The translations under genes and the position numbers were made by a program. A stretch of 64,000 nucleotides of DNA from Leptospira stimsonii (GTDB taxonomy: Bacteria; Spirochaetota; Leptospiria; Leptospirales; Leptospiraceae): assembly GCF_003545885.1 (NCBI RefSeq), contig NZ_QHCT01000008.1:1-64000 (forward strand), written 5' to 3'. The first letter of the stretch is position 1, and each line of letters opens with the position of its first letter. The notes beneath the pieces were generated by a model. It was not told where the DNA came from. It made no database searches and was given only the letters and a program-made list of their open reading frames with translations. This document shows, piece after piece, positions 1-8,792 of the stretch.

Positions 1-58
1 CAGGATGAAAGTTATAGAGAGTAAAAGCAATACTTTCAGAATTTTTAATTTAACATGG

Positions 59-656
59 CTAAACTCCCGGACCAAACTTACCTCCCGACGGAGGACTTAT
101 CGCTCCGGTTAATTCCATTAATTCAATTGTAGCGATAAGAGCAATTGCTATTGCACCAAGAATTGCAAACACAGGACCCAATATTTCGAAAATCACGGCT
201 ACTGAGAGCGATCCAATCATTTCCACAGTTGCAGCAAAGGTCACTTCAGCACCAATTACAGCGGCCGATTCGACCAATGTTTGTGACAAATGTTAGAAGA
301 TTTTCGGACGTGATCTGATCGATTACGAAGTCTAGGTTCAGTTTCGCGGTTGCATCTGAGTCACCATATGAATGCACTAGGGAATTACGAACGGCATATA
401 TTTCATCGGCAACCTGCGGATCAGAATAATCCGGGTTAGCTTTTGACATATGGTCTGTGATGAACTTCTTAAACTCACCCTTGGTATTTTTTTGACCAGG
501 ATTAATTGCGAGTCCCATGTAATCAATGCAACACATCGAGAGAACCATCGATCCCATCAGTGCGCCTACGGCGTGAAGAATATCCGCAACCGCTGTCTCA
601 AAAAAATCATGCTTTGCGATTTTTTCGTAAATATCCGAGGCATTGTTATATTCAAA
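59..656 (-). pseudogene. Probable broken gene: HEPN-like helical domain followed by a hydrophobic segment
   Basis: Two overlapping frames look like one decayed gene. The upstream frame stays open from 656 to 246, but its first ATG is only at 557. The codons before it (FFETAVADILHAVG) read as normal protein, so the original start is probably lost. This part carries EIYAVRNSLVHSYG, an R-N-x3-H motif like the RX4-6H signature of HEPN ribonuclease or helical domains. Near 250-290 the frame changes to one starting at TTG 289, which encodes a strongly hydrophobic stretch ending at 59. The upstream frame ends in an unnatural short tail (GRCNWC). A single ancestral gene with lost start and one frameshift explains this best. 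Two separate small genes remain possible, and HEPN assignment rests on the motif alone. Confidence 0.4.
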
Positions 657-850
657 TCACTTTTCTATGAATTGAAATTGTTAAGCTACTTTTAATTAGA
701 TCAACTCGTTTTAAATCAGCGACGCTGATAGTTCCTTTTTTGAATACTGATACTACAATTACCAACAAAGTTTATGGATCATAGAATCGAAACCTTAATT
801 TGAATTAAAACAATTGCAACGAGATTCACCACAGAAATAATAAATAATTA

Positions 851-1744
851 CTATTTTATACGATTTTGATAGATTCCGGCGACCATTTCAGCTCGCTCAA
901 ACCTTTCTAAATCTGTCGACATCGCAAGCTCATGGTTCTTAGACGTAACGCTTAAAACGATATTCGCCTTACTAACAAGAAGCCTCATATAATATTCACT
1001 TGGATCCAATATTCTGAACAATACCAAGAAAAAAGAAGAAGACAATCGAGTTAATATAGGAATCGGATTCCCTTCTAAAATATTCTCACGGATACTAAAG
1101 GCATCATAGTGTAAAATTGCTATAGTCCAAAAGGCCGAAGAGACAATTATTCCAAAGGCAGATTTAGAAGCTAAAAAGTAACCGAGCAGAGGTAAAATAT
1201 AAACGAAAATCAGCGAAATGGAAAGAGAAATAATAATACCTGAAAATAACAAAAAGGCTTTTACCCTTTCGTCTCCGCGACTTTTAAAAATCGAAAAAAA
1301 AGCTTCAAAGCAGGAGATGAGTATGTAAAAGCAACAGTAGCCGATGATTAAATGGTAATTCCAGGTAGGAGAATAAGAAAAATTTTCTGGTTCCCGAATC
1401 TTGACTACATTACAAGTCAAAATTACAATTGAGAAATATACTAAAAGTATGAAATTAGTAGTATATTCAAATTTCCTAAATATATTACTACGTTTAACCG
1501 TTAACAAAGAAGAAACGACCTCATGCAACAAGTAAGGGGCAAAAATAATCGGTAACAAAGTCCAATTGATGAGAAGATTTCGATGTTCAAGCCCGAACGA
1601 GCCTCTCTGTCCAAGAAAAAGCATCCATAAAGAAAGAGAAATTGTCAGATAGAAAAAATAATTTCGAACTGGCTCTTTCGGAGCAAAGATTCGAACATAC
1701 AATCCTAAAGAGAAAGCGAATATTCCGATACCAGTGCTAATCAA
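851..1744 (-). CDS. Polytopic membrane protein resembling an N-terminal 7TM sensor region without a kinase
   Basis: The 297-residue product has about seven to eight hydrophobic segments over residues 1-225, followed by a short soluble tail. Its layout resembles the 7TM region that precedes some histidine kinases and adenylate cyclases, but no kinase, HATPase or cyclase domain follows. The start is TTG at 1744, preceded by GAGGAG about 11 bases upstream on the minus strand; no ATG gives a better N-terminus. The gene lies 30 bp downstream of the LBL_2463-type gene on the same strand and is likely co-transcribed with it. Function is unknown. It could be a stand-alone membrane sensor or the remnant of a longer sensor protein. 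Confidence 0.6.
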   Translation of the reverse strand: MISTGIGIFAFSLGLYVRIFAPKEPVRNYFFYLTISLSLWMLFLGQRGSFGLEHRNLLINWTLLPIIFAPYLLHEVVSSLLTVKRSNIFRKFEYTTNFILLVYFSIVILTCNVVKIREPENFSYSPTWNYHLIIGYCCFYILISCFEAFFSIFKSRGDERVKAFLLFSGIIISLSISLIFVYILPLLGYFLASKSAFGIIVSSAFWTIAILHYDAFSIRENILEGNPIPILTRLSSSFFLVLFRILDPSEYYMRLLVSKANIVLSVTSKNHELAMSTDLERFERAEMVAGIYQNRIK

Positions 1745-1774
1745 AACGACAAATTCTCCTCAAAAATATGTTAG

Positions 1775-2380
1775 TTATATTATTTTTGAGGCAATTTTCT
1801 GTAAACACTCTTTTCCGATTTCTACCACTTCGAACCAAGACATTTCACCATTTAGATAGAACCCAGGAAAATACATTGGGCCCATATATCTTACTGACTC
1901 TAAAGCGCCCTCTCGAAAGTAAATTCTTTCAATCCCGGATAGCTTTGGATTATACATACCGTAAACCATATCATAACCTTTCTTCACGCAATGTCTTGCC
2001 GTTTCAATGAAAGTTAACTTAGCGGCTTTCCCGCCTTTTGCACTTTTTATGAATGAAACCGAATTCCAATCGGCAACATTCTCTTCAAGAACTCCGTACC
2101 TTTTTGGGGGGAATTCGCTTCCTTTAATAAACGCAACTTCGAGCGGAATAAAATTCCAGGGAAACTTTTCAGTAATTCTCATCGCGGCAAGAATTCCCTC
2201 TTCCCCTTCCACATAGAACCAAGTAGACCAATAATCATAATTTACGTTTTTCCAAGGCGAATTTGTATAACCGGCATCTAAATAAATTTTAGAAACAAAT
2301 TCTTTAATTTTCTGAAGGACGTCTGGGGATTCCAGGCCGATGATTTTTTTGACTGCAAGTTTCTCTATTACTTGTGACAT
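1775..2380 (-). CDS. LBL_2463-family protein, possible GNAT/acyl-homoserine-lactone-synthase-like fold
   Basis: The product is about 201 residues from the ATG at 2380 ([12 protein letters not shown]). A TTG at 2416 would add 12 residues, but those codons run through a palindrome and look non-coding. The protein resembles a Leptospira-restricted family known as LBL_2463. I base this on remembered family features ([20 protein letters not shown], conserved WNSVSFIKS, the YGMYNP segment), not on a search. The spread of aromatic strands followed by helix ([17 protein letters not shown]) suggests an acyltransferase-like fold such as the FeeM/LuxI branch of GNAT, which is inference. It sits between an XRE regulator and a 7TM-type membrane protein, with a perfect operator-like dyad over its start codon. 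Confidence 0.6.
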   Translation of the reverse strand: MSQVIEKLAVKKIIGLESPDVLQKIKEFVSKIYLDAGYTNSPWKNVNYDYWSTWFYVEGEEGILAAMRITEKFPWNFIPLEVAFIKGSEFPPKRYGVLEENVADWNSVSFIKSAKGGKAAKLTFIETARHCVKKGYDMVYGMYNPKLSGIERIYFREGALESVRYMGPMYFPGFYLNGEMSWFEVVEIGKECLQKIASKII

Positions 2381-2398
2381 AATGAAAATTATGTCACA
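2373..2398. promoter_or_regulatory. Perfect 11-bp inverted repeat over the start codon, operator candidate
   Basis: TGTGACATAAT, then GAAA, then ATTATGTCACA forms a perfect dyad with a 4-base centre. It covers the ATG (2378-2380) of the minus-strand LBL_2463-type gene. Such a long perfect dyad at a start site, next to an XRE repressor gene whose stop is 65 bp away, suggests a repressor operator or a translation-blocking hairpin. Which protein binds it is not shown. Confidence 0.5.
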
Positions 2399-2462
2399 TT
2401 TACCAAAAAAACTCAAACAGATTATTTTTTACTTAGAATTCAAAAAAAGAAATTAACAAAAA

Positions 2463-2858
2463 TCACTTTGGATCTAATTTTTCCGCCAACACTTTGATTG
2501 CAGATAAATTTCGATCTGAAAGTTTCAAAAGGATTCCTATTAAATCCACTAAACCTGCTTTCTTGCGAATGCTTTGAAGCAATTTTAGATCTTCTTCTTC
2601 AATATCAGAATTAAAATTCTCGTCCGGAAGAAGCATTTCTCCTTTTCCGCTTACGACCCACTCATCTGAAACACTGAACATAGATCTCAATTGAGACAGA
2701 AATCTAGGGGTAATTACGTTCTCACCATTCTGTAATCGAGTAATAGTGCTTTCGGATACCCCGAATTTCAAAGAAAGCATCTTCTGATTTAACTTTTTTG
2801 CCGTTTTTAGATATTTAAAAACAATTTTAAGGCGTTCCAGTACTTCGGGATCTGTCAT
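2463..2858 (-). CDS. XRE-family helix-turn-helix transcriptional regulator
   Basis: The best start is the ATG at 2858 (MTDPEVLERLK), giving about 131 residues; the open frame extends further upstream to 2957 but that part looks non-coding. Residues about 5-65 form a Cro/C1-type HTH: KLNQKMLSLKFGVSESTITR followed by LQNGENVITPRFLSQL, and then a WVVSGKGEML wing-like segment typical of small XRE repressors. The acidic, helical C-terminal part (about 75-131) may dimerise. The gene is transcribed away from a small plus-strand operon beginning at 3205 and towards the LBL_2463-type gene. Repression of one or both neighbours is plausible, but targets are unknown. Confidence 0.8.
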   Translation of the reverse strand: MTDPEVLERLKIVFKYLKTAKKLNQKMLSLKFGVSESTITRLQNGENVITPRFLSQLRSMFSVSDEWVVSGKGEMLLPDENFNSDIEEEDLKLLQSIRKKAGLVDLIGILLKLSDRNLSAIKVLAEKLDPK

Positions 2859-3204
2859 TTTCTTGTATGTGGCAATTTTTTTAAATTGACTAATTGTATA
2901 ATGCAATTTATAGTTCGACTGACTCTTTTCCTGCAAGAAGTTAAGAGGAATTAGCAATGACCCCTTTTAAAGAGCAAGAATTTAACAAAAATTCCAAACT
3001 TCGACCGACCAGAGGATCATTCTTTCTTATCAAAGGAGAATTAATCGTTTCAAACCTTTCCTTGGCTAACAAGAAAGTTCAATTGTCTCAAGAAAACTAA
3101 CAAAGGAAAGATTCGTTACGCACCCTTAGTATACGACAAGAAGCTAAACCGGAAAAAATAAAGAAAACAAGAAGATAAAATTTTGGATATTAAGGATTTC
3201 GCAA

Positions 3205-3417
3205 ATGAATAGCTACAAGCTCGAATCTTTGAAATTGAGCATGAAGCTCATTGATCTGAAAACTACAGACGAAAAGCTCCGAACCGATGCTGAGACTATT
3301 GACCTCCTTATTACAAGATGTGCACTTCAAGAATATTATTTAGAAAAACGAAATATGTTAAAGGGTTACCATGACTGGCTGGATGACCAGGGGCTTCAAG
3401 AATGGGTTTATGATTAA
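3205..3417 (+). CDS. Small hypothetical protein, 70 residues
   Basis: The product is a helical, charged 70-residue protein (MNSYKLESLKLSMK to LQEWVYD) without recognised domain. It starts 346 bp from the divergent XRE start and is the first of three closely spaced small plus-strand genes, which together look like a phage- or plasmid-type accessory operon controlled by the XRE repressor. Support for coding is the tight spacing (17 bp) to the next gene and normal codon use; no strong Shine-Dalgarno is seen. Confidence 0.45.
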   Translation: MNSYKLESLKLSMKLIDLKTTDEKLRTDAETIDLLITRCALQEYYLEKRNMLKGYHDWLDDQGLQEWVYD

Positions 3418-3434
3418 GCAAATCGTAAAAAAGA

Positions 3435-3734
3435 ATGTCCGAGCAAGAATCGATTAACGAAGAAAATTCAACTTTGGACTCAAAAGACATCAAGCGCAAA
3501 CTCTATAAGCCTGAGCTTATTGAAGCTTGTAAGAAAATTGCGAATTTAAGAAAGCCTATTTCAGATATTGCTCGAATCGTTAAACCATTAGGAATCCCTT
3601 ATTACACAGTTTATCAAGTCTTTATAGGGCAATCAAACCACCCTGCTGTTTTAGGAATATTGACTAAATTAGGTATTGCCCATAACAGAAAACCAATCCG
3701 TGAACGAAGCATCGGGAAGAATAAAGATGAATGA
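3435..3734 (+). CDS. Small basic protein, possible DNA-binding
   Basis: The product has 99 residues. After an acidic N-terminus (about residues 1-18) it is basic, with a helix-rich stretch KPELIEACKKIANLRKPISD followed by YYTVYQVF, which resembles a helix-turn-helix spacing, and ends in a basic tail (NRKPIRERSIGKNKDE). No family was recognised. It is the middle gene of the small operon and overlaps the next gene's ATG by 8 bp, suggesting translational coupling. Confidence 0.5.
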   Translation: MSEQESINEENSTLDSKDIKRKLYKPELIEACKKIANLRKPISDIARIVKPLGIPYYTVYQVFIGQSNHPAVLGILTKLGIAHNRKPIRERSIGKNKDE

Positions 3735-4053
3735 AAAATCAGTTCTGAGATTATTAAAACTTAGAACCAGTAGTTTATCTTATCTAATTCCCTTATTTTA
3801 TCTATGTCACTATTTTTTAGGAATTGCTGAGGGCCAACTGATGAAACACTTTATGAACGTAAAAGCAGTCGAAATAAACGAGAGCGACTTAGATGAACAC
3901 GAAAGAATATTAGGAATTAAACTAAGTCAATTAGAACGCGAAGCGATTTTGAAATATTCAGGATACCGAACGGCTCTACGATTTGTTAGTAGTCGAAATA
4001 TTTTTTTGAAAACTCCTGTCGATTTCGGATCCATTATCCCCGAAAAAGAGTAA
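3727..4053 (+). CDS. Small hypothetical protein, 108 residues
   Basis: The start chosen is the ATG at 3727 (MNEKSVLRLLKLR), which overlaps the preceding stop codon by 8 bp; an upstream in-frame ATG at 3676 lies deep inside the previous gene. An N-terminal segment (about residues 12-32, SSLSYLIPLFYLCHYFLG) is hydrophobic. The rest is charged and includes ESDLDEHERILGIKLSQLER. No family was recognised. It ends the small plus-strand operon; the next genes lie on the other strand. Confidence 0.5.
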   Translation: MNEKSVLRLLKLRTSSLSYLIPLFYLCHYFLGIAEGQLMKHFMNVKAVEINESDLDEHERILGIKLSQLEREAILKYSGYRTALRFVSSRNIFLKTPVDFGSIIPEKE

Positions 4054-4120
4054 CCGTTATTATTAATAGTTGCCCTATTCATCTCAATAAGGTGAGAAGT
4101 TTAATTTTAGAAATCTTGTT

Positions 4121-4435
4121 TTATTTGCGACTGGATTGATAATAAATCATACATTCCGTATTTTCTCTTATTGTATTTACGCATGAATCTCGACAACTAC
4201 CTCTTGGAATGTAGTTAGGTCTTTGTGTAGAAGGAAAACGTTCATTGCAATTTAAAAAACAATTATCTAATTCGCGATAACAAATACGTTGTTTTTCAGA
4301 ATTTTGATTCGATATTCCTTTTTTTGTAAGCTTATTTATATCGATTCCTCTCGCGTCAGAGTTATATCGCATCCAGCAATTCGAAATAATAAGAATGCAA
4401 ATCGAAATTAAAAACGATTTCAAATCAATTCTCAA
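4121..4435 (-). CDS. Small cysteine-rich putative lipoprotein
   Basis: The 104-residue product begins with a basic start and hydrophobic core ending in LIISNC, a plausible spirochaetal lipobox with Cys at about residue 20. The mature part carries several further cysteines (RICYRE, CFLNCNE, GSCRDSC, TECM), suggesting disulphides in the periplasm or at the cell surface. It follows two other minus-strand lipoprotein genes downstream of the RHS copy. No family was recognised. Confidence 0.55.
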   Translation of the reverse strand: MRIDLKSFLISICILIISNCWMRYNSDARGIDINKLTKKGISNQNSEKQRICYRELDNCFLNCNERFPSTQRPNYIPRGSCRDSCVNTIRENTECMIYYQSSRK

Positions 4436-4551
4436 CCTAAATTCAAAAAGTTATTGGAGTTGAATCTGAATGTCTGCTGGAGCCGAGGTAATACTGTCCG
4501 GATATTGAAAAAGGACTGTGATCGGACCCGAAACCGTATCAGAGAACCAAC

Positions 4552-5319
4552 TTATTTGATTTGCGAAACATTATTGCTACCAAGGGCAATACCTTTAAAA
4601 GAAGTTGGAAAACAAGGATCACTACCCTGAACAGCCATAGGAGAAAAGTTAGTTAAACTCGAAGTTGTTGAAGTAAGCGAAATTAATTGATTCGGAACGT
4701 AATTATCAATTTTAACGATCGCAATGGAAGTAGCACCTTCGAAATCGAATATCAATGGTTTTATTGTCGTAGTTGCAATGATAGGAGTTTTACAAACTGC
4801 TTTTGAGTCTAATGACACTGAAATATCAGTCGGAATTACTTTTGATGTACTTCTTGAAGCGCTCATCACCATCAGGCTACCAGTCAAAGAAACCATCGTT
4901 GAATTTATTCTATTGCCACTTGCAAATAAGAATCGATAGCTATTTAAAGATGAAATAGAATAACTTTGAGGCACATCGCAAGGCCCACTGGCTTTATAGA
5001 ATAGCGGTGCGTATTTACTTGGATCCGATGTCGTCATCTTTAAATTTATCCTGCGACCGAACTCAAGATTCTCTACATAAGCTAATCCACCGACATATTG
5101 GTTTGTCAATATTGAATACGGCACAAATCTCAACGGTAGATCGGAAGTTGTTATTTTTGGCGTAGCGCAAGCTGAAGCTATGTTCGAAGTAAAAAGCAGG
5201 GCCAATAAAGACGCATTATCATCTCCATTATTTGGTTTGCAATTTTGCAGAGAAAGTCCGATCAAAAGACAGAATATTAAAAGTTTCTTTTTTATTTTCA
5301 TAAATTCCATTTTTATCAT
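4552..5319 (-). CDS. Putative lipoprotein with frameshifted C-terminus
   Basis: The start at ATG 5319 (MIKMEFMKIKKK) is preceded by AAGGA at 8 bases; upstream in-frame ATGs lack this. A signal segment ends in LSLQNC, a lipobox. The frame stops at 4552 (VSQIK), but the -1 frame across that point reads on as ISWFSDTVSGPITVLFQYP and ends naturally at TAA 4451-4453. The tail therefore looks like the original C-terminus, lost through a single-base indel, leaving the protein about 33 residues short. No domain is recognised; the body is rich in Ser/Thr and beta-prone, as in surface lipoproteins of this genus. It lies in a run of lipoprotein genes downstream of the RHS copy. Confidence 0.6.
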   Translation of the reverse strand: MIKMEFMKIKKKLLIFCLLIGLSLQNCKPNNGDDNASLLALLFTSNIASACATPKITTSDLPLRFVPYSILTNQYVGGLAYVENLEFGRRINLKMTTSDPSKYAPLFYKASGPCDVPQSYSISSLNSYRFLFASGNRINSTMVSLTGSLMVMSASRSTSKVIPTDISVSLDSKAVCKTPIIATTTIKPLIFDFEGATSIAIVKIDNYVPNQLISLTSTTSSLTNFSPMAVQGSDPCFPTSFKGIALGSNNVSQIK

Positions 5320-5496
5320 TTTGCTATTCCTTAAATTTATTATATGCTTTCTTGTTTTCATAGTATAAAACAATAATAATTTTAAATGAGATGTGATTAT
5401 TCATTTTACCTTTAAAAAATTGCAAAGTGCGTATATGCTCTAAATTACAATACTAATTTATTAAAATGATTGTTAAAGATGACAAATATGATTACA

Positions 5497-6147
5497 TTAC
5501 AGAAAAAGAATAATTCTCGACTTGTCAGAAAAATAAACAATCAGAACACTATTTTTCTGAATAGTTTCGACTCCATTTGCAAACGCTATTAAGTATCGGT
5601 TGGATTGTAATAACTCAACATTAGCACTCCCATATCCCTTATACTTAATTTTACTTTTTATTTCATCCATTTTCGATATCGGAATTATTTCCTCCCTTTC
5701 AACAGAAAACTGCCCCCTTCCTGGAAATCCTCCAGTAGTAGATTTTATTTTCATTTGATCATATTGAAATCCGATACTCGAAACTGCCTCTTCTCCATTA
5801 ATTGAAGCTGATTCAATTCTTTGATTTATATTTTCAGAAATTACCATTATCACTAAGGACTTCGGACTCAGTGTGTCTTTAAATTCATTTAGAGAATTTT
5901 GTTCAGAAAAGCCATTGTTTTCATCTTCTAAAATCTCTTTCACCTTTTCTTGGTTACGAAGAATATAAAATTTAATTTTGGGAAAATTTAATGATTTTTC
6001 ATATTGCCCCTTGTTCAATATTTCATAATTATATGATCTAAGTTCCTTTTCGTTTTCCTGTAATACTCTACCATACCCTGCAGGCATACAATCCGATATA
6101 ATTATTAACGTAATTAACGTTCTAAAATAAAAGATTGTTCTTTTCAT
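5497..6147 (-). CDS. Putative lipoprotein following the RHS tip, candidate immunity protein
   Basis: The 216-residue product begins MKRTIFYFRTL and has a hydrophobic segment ending in IIISDC, a lipobox with Cys at about residue 20. The mature part mixes charged helix (KVKEILEDENN) and beta strands and matches no family known to me. It starts 27 bp after the stop of the RHS tip copy, in the same place and with a similar MKR start as the lipoprotein that overlaps the stop of the intact RHS gene. By that position it could protect against, or present, the RHS tip; this is inference from layout only. Confidence 0.55.
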   Translation of the reverse strand: MKRTIFYFRTLITLIIISDCMPAGYGRVLQENEKELRSYNYEILNKGQYEKSLNFPKIKFYILRNQEKVKEILEDENNGFSEQNSLNEFKDTLSPKSLVIMVISENINQRIESASINGEEAVSSIGFQYDQMKIKSTTGGFPGRGQFSVEREEIIPISKMDEIKSKIKYKGYGSANVELLQSNRYLIAFANGVETIQKNSVLIVYFSDKSRIILFL

Positions 6148-6174
6148 TCTCTTTTAAGTCCTTCAAAATAAACT

Positions 6175-8092
6175 TTAACATTTATGCCCTTTACCGTTGT
6201 CTTCAACGTCACAACCGCCTCCGCCAGAACCAGTTGTAATTACTGTTTTGCCAACTTGGAAATAGAAAAATAAAGTCGGACTTCCAATTTCGATTCGGCA
6301 TCCATTCCATCCATCACATTCAAAGGAAACATCTTGGCTTATATCCATTTTCGCTTGGACAAATAACCCTCTCCCTTTTTCAACAAATGTCGCTCTTTGA
6401 ATACCCTTGCCAAGGCCACCAGCCGCTTTTTCAATGTCCGACTTTTTATTATCACGATGAATTTTATTTCCAATACCATAGCCTAACATAAAACCTTGTT
6501 CAGCAGTTAAACCAAATTGAGGAGCGGCGAGTGCCCCCATCAATCCCCAAGCAAGTGGTGTTGAAATGCGATTTCCGCTTGCGTCACGCAACTTCGCAGG
6601 ATTTCCATCCACATACATATATCGATTCATTCCGTTAGGCGAATCCGGCATCACCTGACTATCAGCTTGCAAAAACCTTCCCAAAGTCGGTTCGTAATAT
6701 CTCGCTTTGTAAAAATAGAGCCCTGATTCCTTGTCTTCAATCTGACCCGTGTATTTGTATCTGAAAATATCAGGGCCATATGAGTCATTTCTGTTAATTG
6801 ATCCGTAAGGCTCGTAAGAAACGTAGCTTACGCCTGGCTCTGGACCTGATGCTGGATTTCCGTATCCATCAGTAATCATTATCACGGATCCTAAATGATC
6901 CGGATGATAGAAAAACATTCCGTTGACCGGAGTTCCACCGTTGATTCCTCCACCAGATGTTCCGGAGTTTCCGTTCTGAATACTTGGTACACTTGGATTT
7001 ACATTTGCGCCCATTGCAAGAACCCAAGGAGGGTCGCCTGATCCATTTCCTCTCGGCAATATCCCGCATCCTGGCAAAGAAGTAATCACAAACATCGCAA
7101 GAATCAAAGCGGGAGTTCCCGCTCCTTTCCAAGACAGCTCTTGCAAAAGGGCGTTTCCTCTAAGAAAGTAAGGATAGGCAAGATAAAGGATGCCAAGTAA
7201 GATTAGGAAGTAAATTGCATTGTAGAGTTTTGTAGGAACTCCTTCTTGAAAATACGAAGAATATCCTAAGAACGAATAGACTTGTTTTCCAATTCGACTC
7301 TTCCAATAGTCTCCACAGTCGATCACAACGTCTTTGCAAAACGGTCTAGTAAGAGTTCCCACGATTGAAGTTGCAACTTGATTTTCTTCTTCTAAGTTTG
7401 AGTCTGTGAGTTGCAAAGTGGCATCTTCTCTTGTCCACTGAGCCACAATTTCACCTTCAATTCCTTTTACATAGATTGTATGTTTTTCTGGAAGCCCGGA
7501 AGCTCTAACAATCTCGTAACTGTCCCCGAAAGAATACGTCGTTGTCAAAGCCGCATCGGATACAGTCTTAATTCGATTTCCAGTATAATCGTAGTTGTAA
7601 TTGATTGAAGAAGTTACGCCGTTCGGTGTGATCTCGATTAGTTTTCCAAAACTGTCATAGCGAAGAACGTCTCCATTTCTTGAAACCATATTCCCACTTG
7701 CGTCATAAGTGTAGTTCATGGTTCCAGTGCTTGCACTCGTTGCCGCTGTCACTGCGTTTGCGTGGTTTCCGTCTCCGGTAGCTATGTGTGAAATTCCCTT
7801 TTTGAAGTAGGTTTCCATTTGCAGAGTAAGAGTAATTCTGTGTTCCGTATTTTCCGGTCGCACTTGTTACCCGGTCTAAGTTGTCTAACGTGAAAGTTTG
7901 TGTTCTTCCAGGATTCAACTTGTCATCAATCTTAGTGATGTTTCTTTTCCCGTCGTATGTATATTCCGTATTTCCGATCACGCTTCCATCCGGCTTTTTC
8001 GTTACGATCGCGATCGGTTTTCTTTCGATCGGTTCGTAAGCGATTTCCATCGGCAGAATCAATCGTTATATTCGAAACTGTTCCGTTGATCG
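6175..8092 (-). pseudogene. Decayed partial duplicate of the RHS gene with a different C-terminal tip
   Basis: From about 6583 to 8092 this is a near-identical copy of the 3' part of the large RHS gene (about 9365-10974). It lacks the SpvB, FG-GAP and most YD-repeat regions. Relative to the parent it has a 101-bp deletion at 8045-8050, between two CCATCG direct repeats, and one extra G at 7777-7778 that breaks the frame. The remaining frame encodes the membrane insert and the RHS core (YHPDHLGSV, RYKYTGQ, GRFLQADS), then a new tip of about 130 residues ending GGGGCDVEDNGKGHKC. The core-end DPSG of the parent is DASG here. No start codon suits the copy, so it may serve as a silent tip donor. 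Confidence 0.8.
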
Positions 8093-8141
8093 TTTTAGTT
8101 TATTCGGGCGTTGCCGCTTCGCGGCCCAGGCTCTCCGCTTC

Positions 8142-8204
8142 GGTCAAGTTATTGGTAAATTCATTCTGAAATATAATATCTTCCGAACTTTCAATAACTT
8201 GACC
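8142..8204. repeat. 13-bp perfect inverted repeat upstream of the RHS copy
   Basis: GGTCAAGTTATTG (8142-8154) and CAATAACTTGACC (8192-8204) are perfect inverted arms around a 37-base loop. They lie in the 300-bp non-coding stretch where homology to the parent RHS gene stops. The flanking GC-rich segment (8105-8140, TTGCCGCTTCGCGGCCC) differs in composition from its surroundings. This could be the remnant of an insertion element end or a transcription terminator; there is no T-run to favour the latter. Confidence 0.45.
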
Positions 8205-8390
8205 ACGCATCGATCCTTAACGCAAAGTTCTTTCTTCTATCGGGACAAAATCACACTTCCATCGGAAATCGTTGGCAATGAGCGAATAATATATTCGCTC
8301 CGACACACGACTCGTTCTGAGAGATTTTTGGAAGGCCTGAATATCCGGACCTTCCATTTTAGCTTTCACAGAGGAGATACGCTGCAATAA

Positions 8391-8792
8391 TTAATCAAAG
8401 CATAATCCACCTCTCCCGAAATCCACATCACTAATTGCGCATTTTTTTGGTGGATTGCAAAATGCAGATTCGACAAGGCGTATATTCAAAATAGTTGAGC
8501 CGTAACTATCCCCACATTTAGTATTCAACAATACTTGTCCGATACAATAGTTCACATCTTTGGCACGATAGAACTTAATATCTGTCGGGAAAAGTGGACC
8601 TAAAAATCCAAATGGATTTGGCGTAGCAAATCCAATTGGAGTAGGAAACCCGCAAAAATTTAAGATTGATGCTTCGACCATCTTCAGTCTATGTCGATAA
8701 TCGTCTTCATTTTCAGTGTGGGAGTGATTGCAATTCAATATTGCAATAGTCACTATTAAGTAAATCAGACTTTTAATTTTCACTCTTTTCAT
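8391..8792 (-). CDS. Small putative lipoprotein coupled to the RHS gene, candidate immunity protein
   Basis: The 133-residue product has a signal ending in IAILNC (Cys at about residue 21). Its mature part is cysteine-containing and rich in Gly/Pro/Phe (FCGFPTPIGF, NPFGFLGPLF). Its ATG overlaps the TGA of the 2323-residue RHS gene as ATGA, with AGGAGA immediately upstream, so translation is likely coupled. Genes placed directly after RHS tips are often immunity proteins in polymorphic-toxin loci; here the lipid anchor would put it in the same envelope compartment as an exported tip. No family was recognised. Confidence 0.6.
   Translation of the reverse strand: MKRVKIKSLIYLIVTIAILNCNHSHTENEDDYRHRLKMVEASILNFCGFPTPIGFATPNPFGFLGPLFPTDIKFYRAKDVNYCIGQVLLNTKCGDSYGSTILNIRLVESAFCNPPKKCAISDVDFGRGGLCFD

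Noticed and set aside
7703..8062. Separate gene upstream of the RHS copy
   Set aside because: It is the YD-repeat part of the decayed RHS copy in the other frame, displaced by the extra G at 7777-7778.
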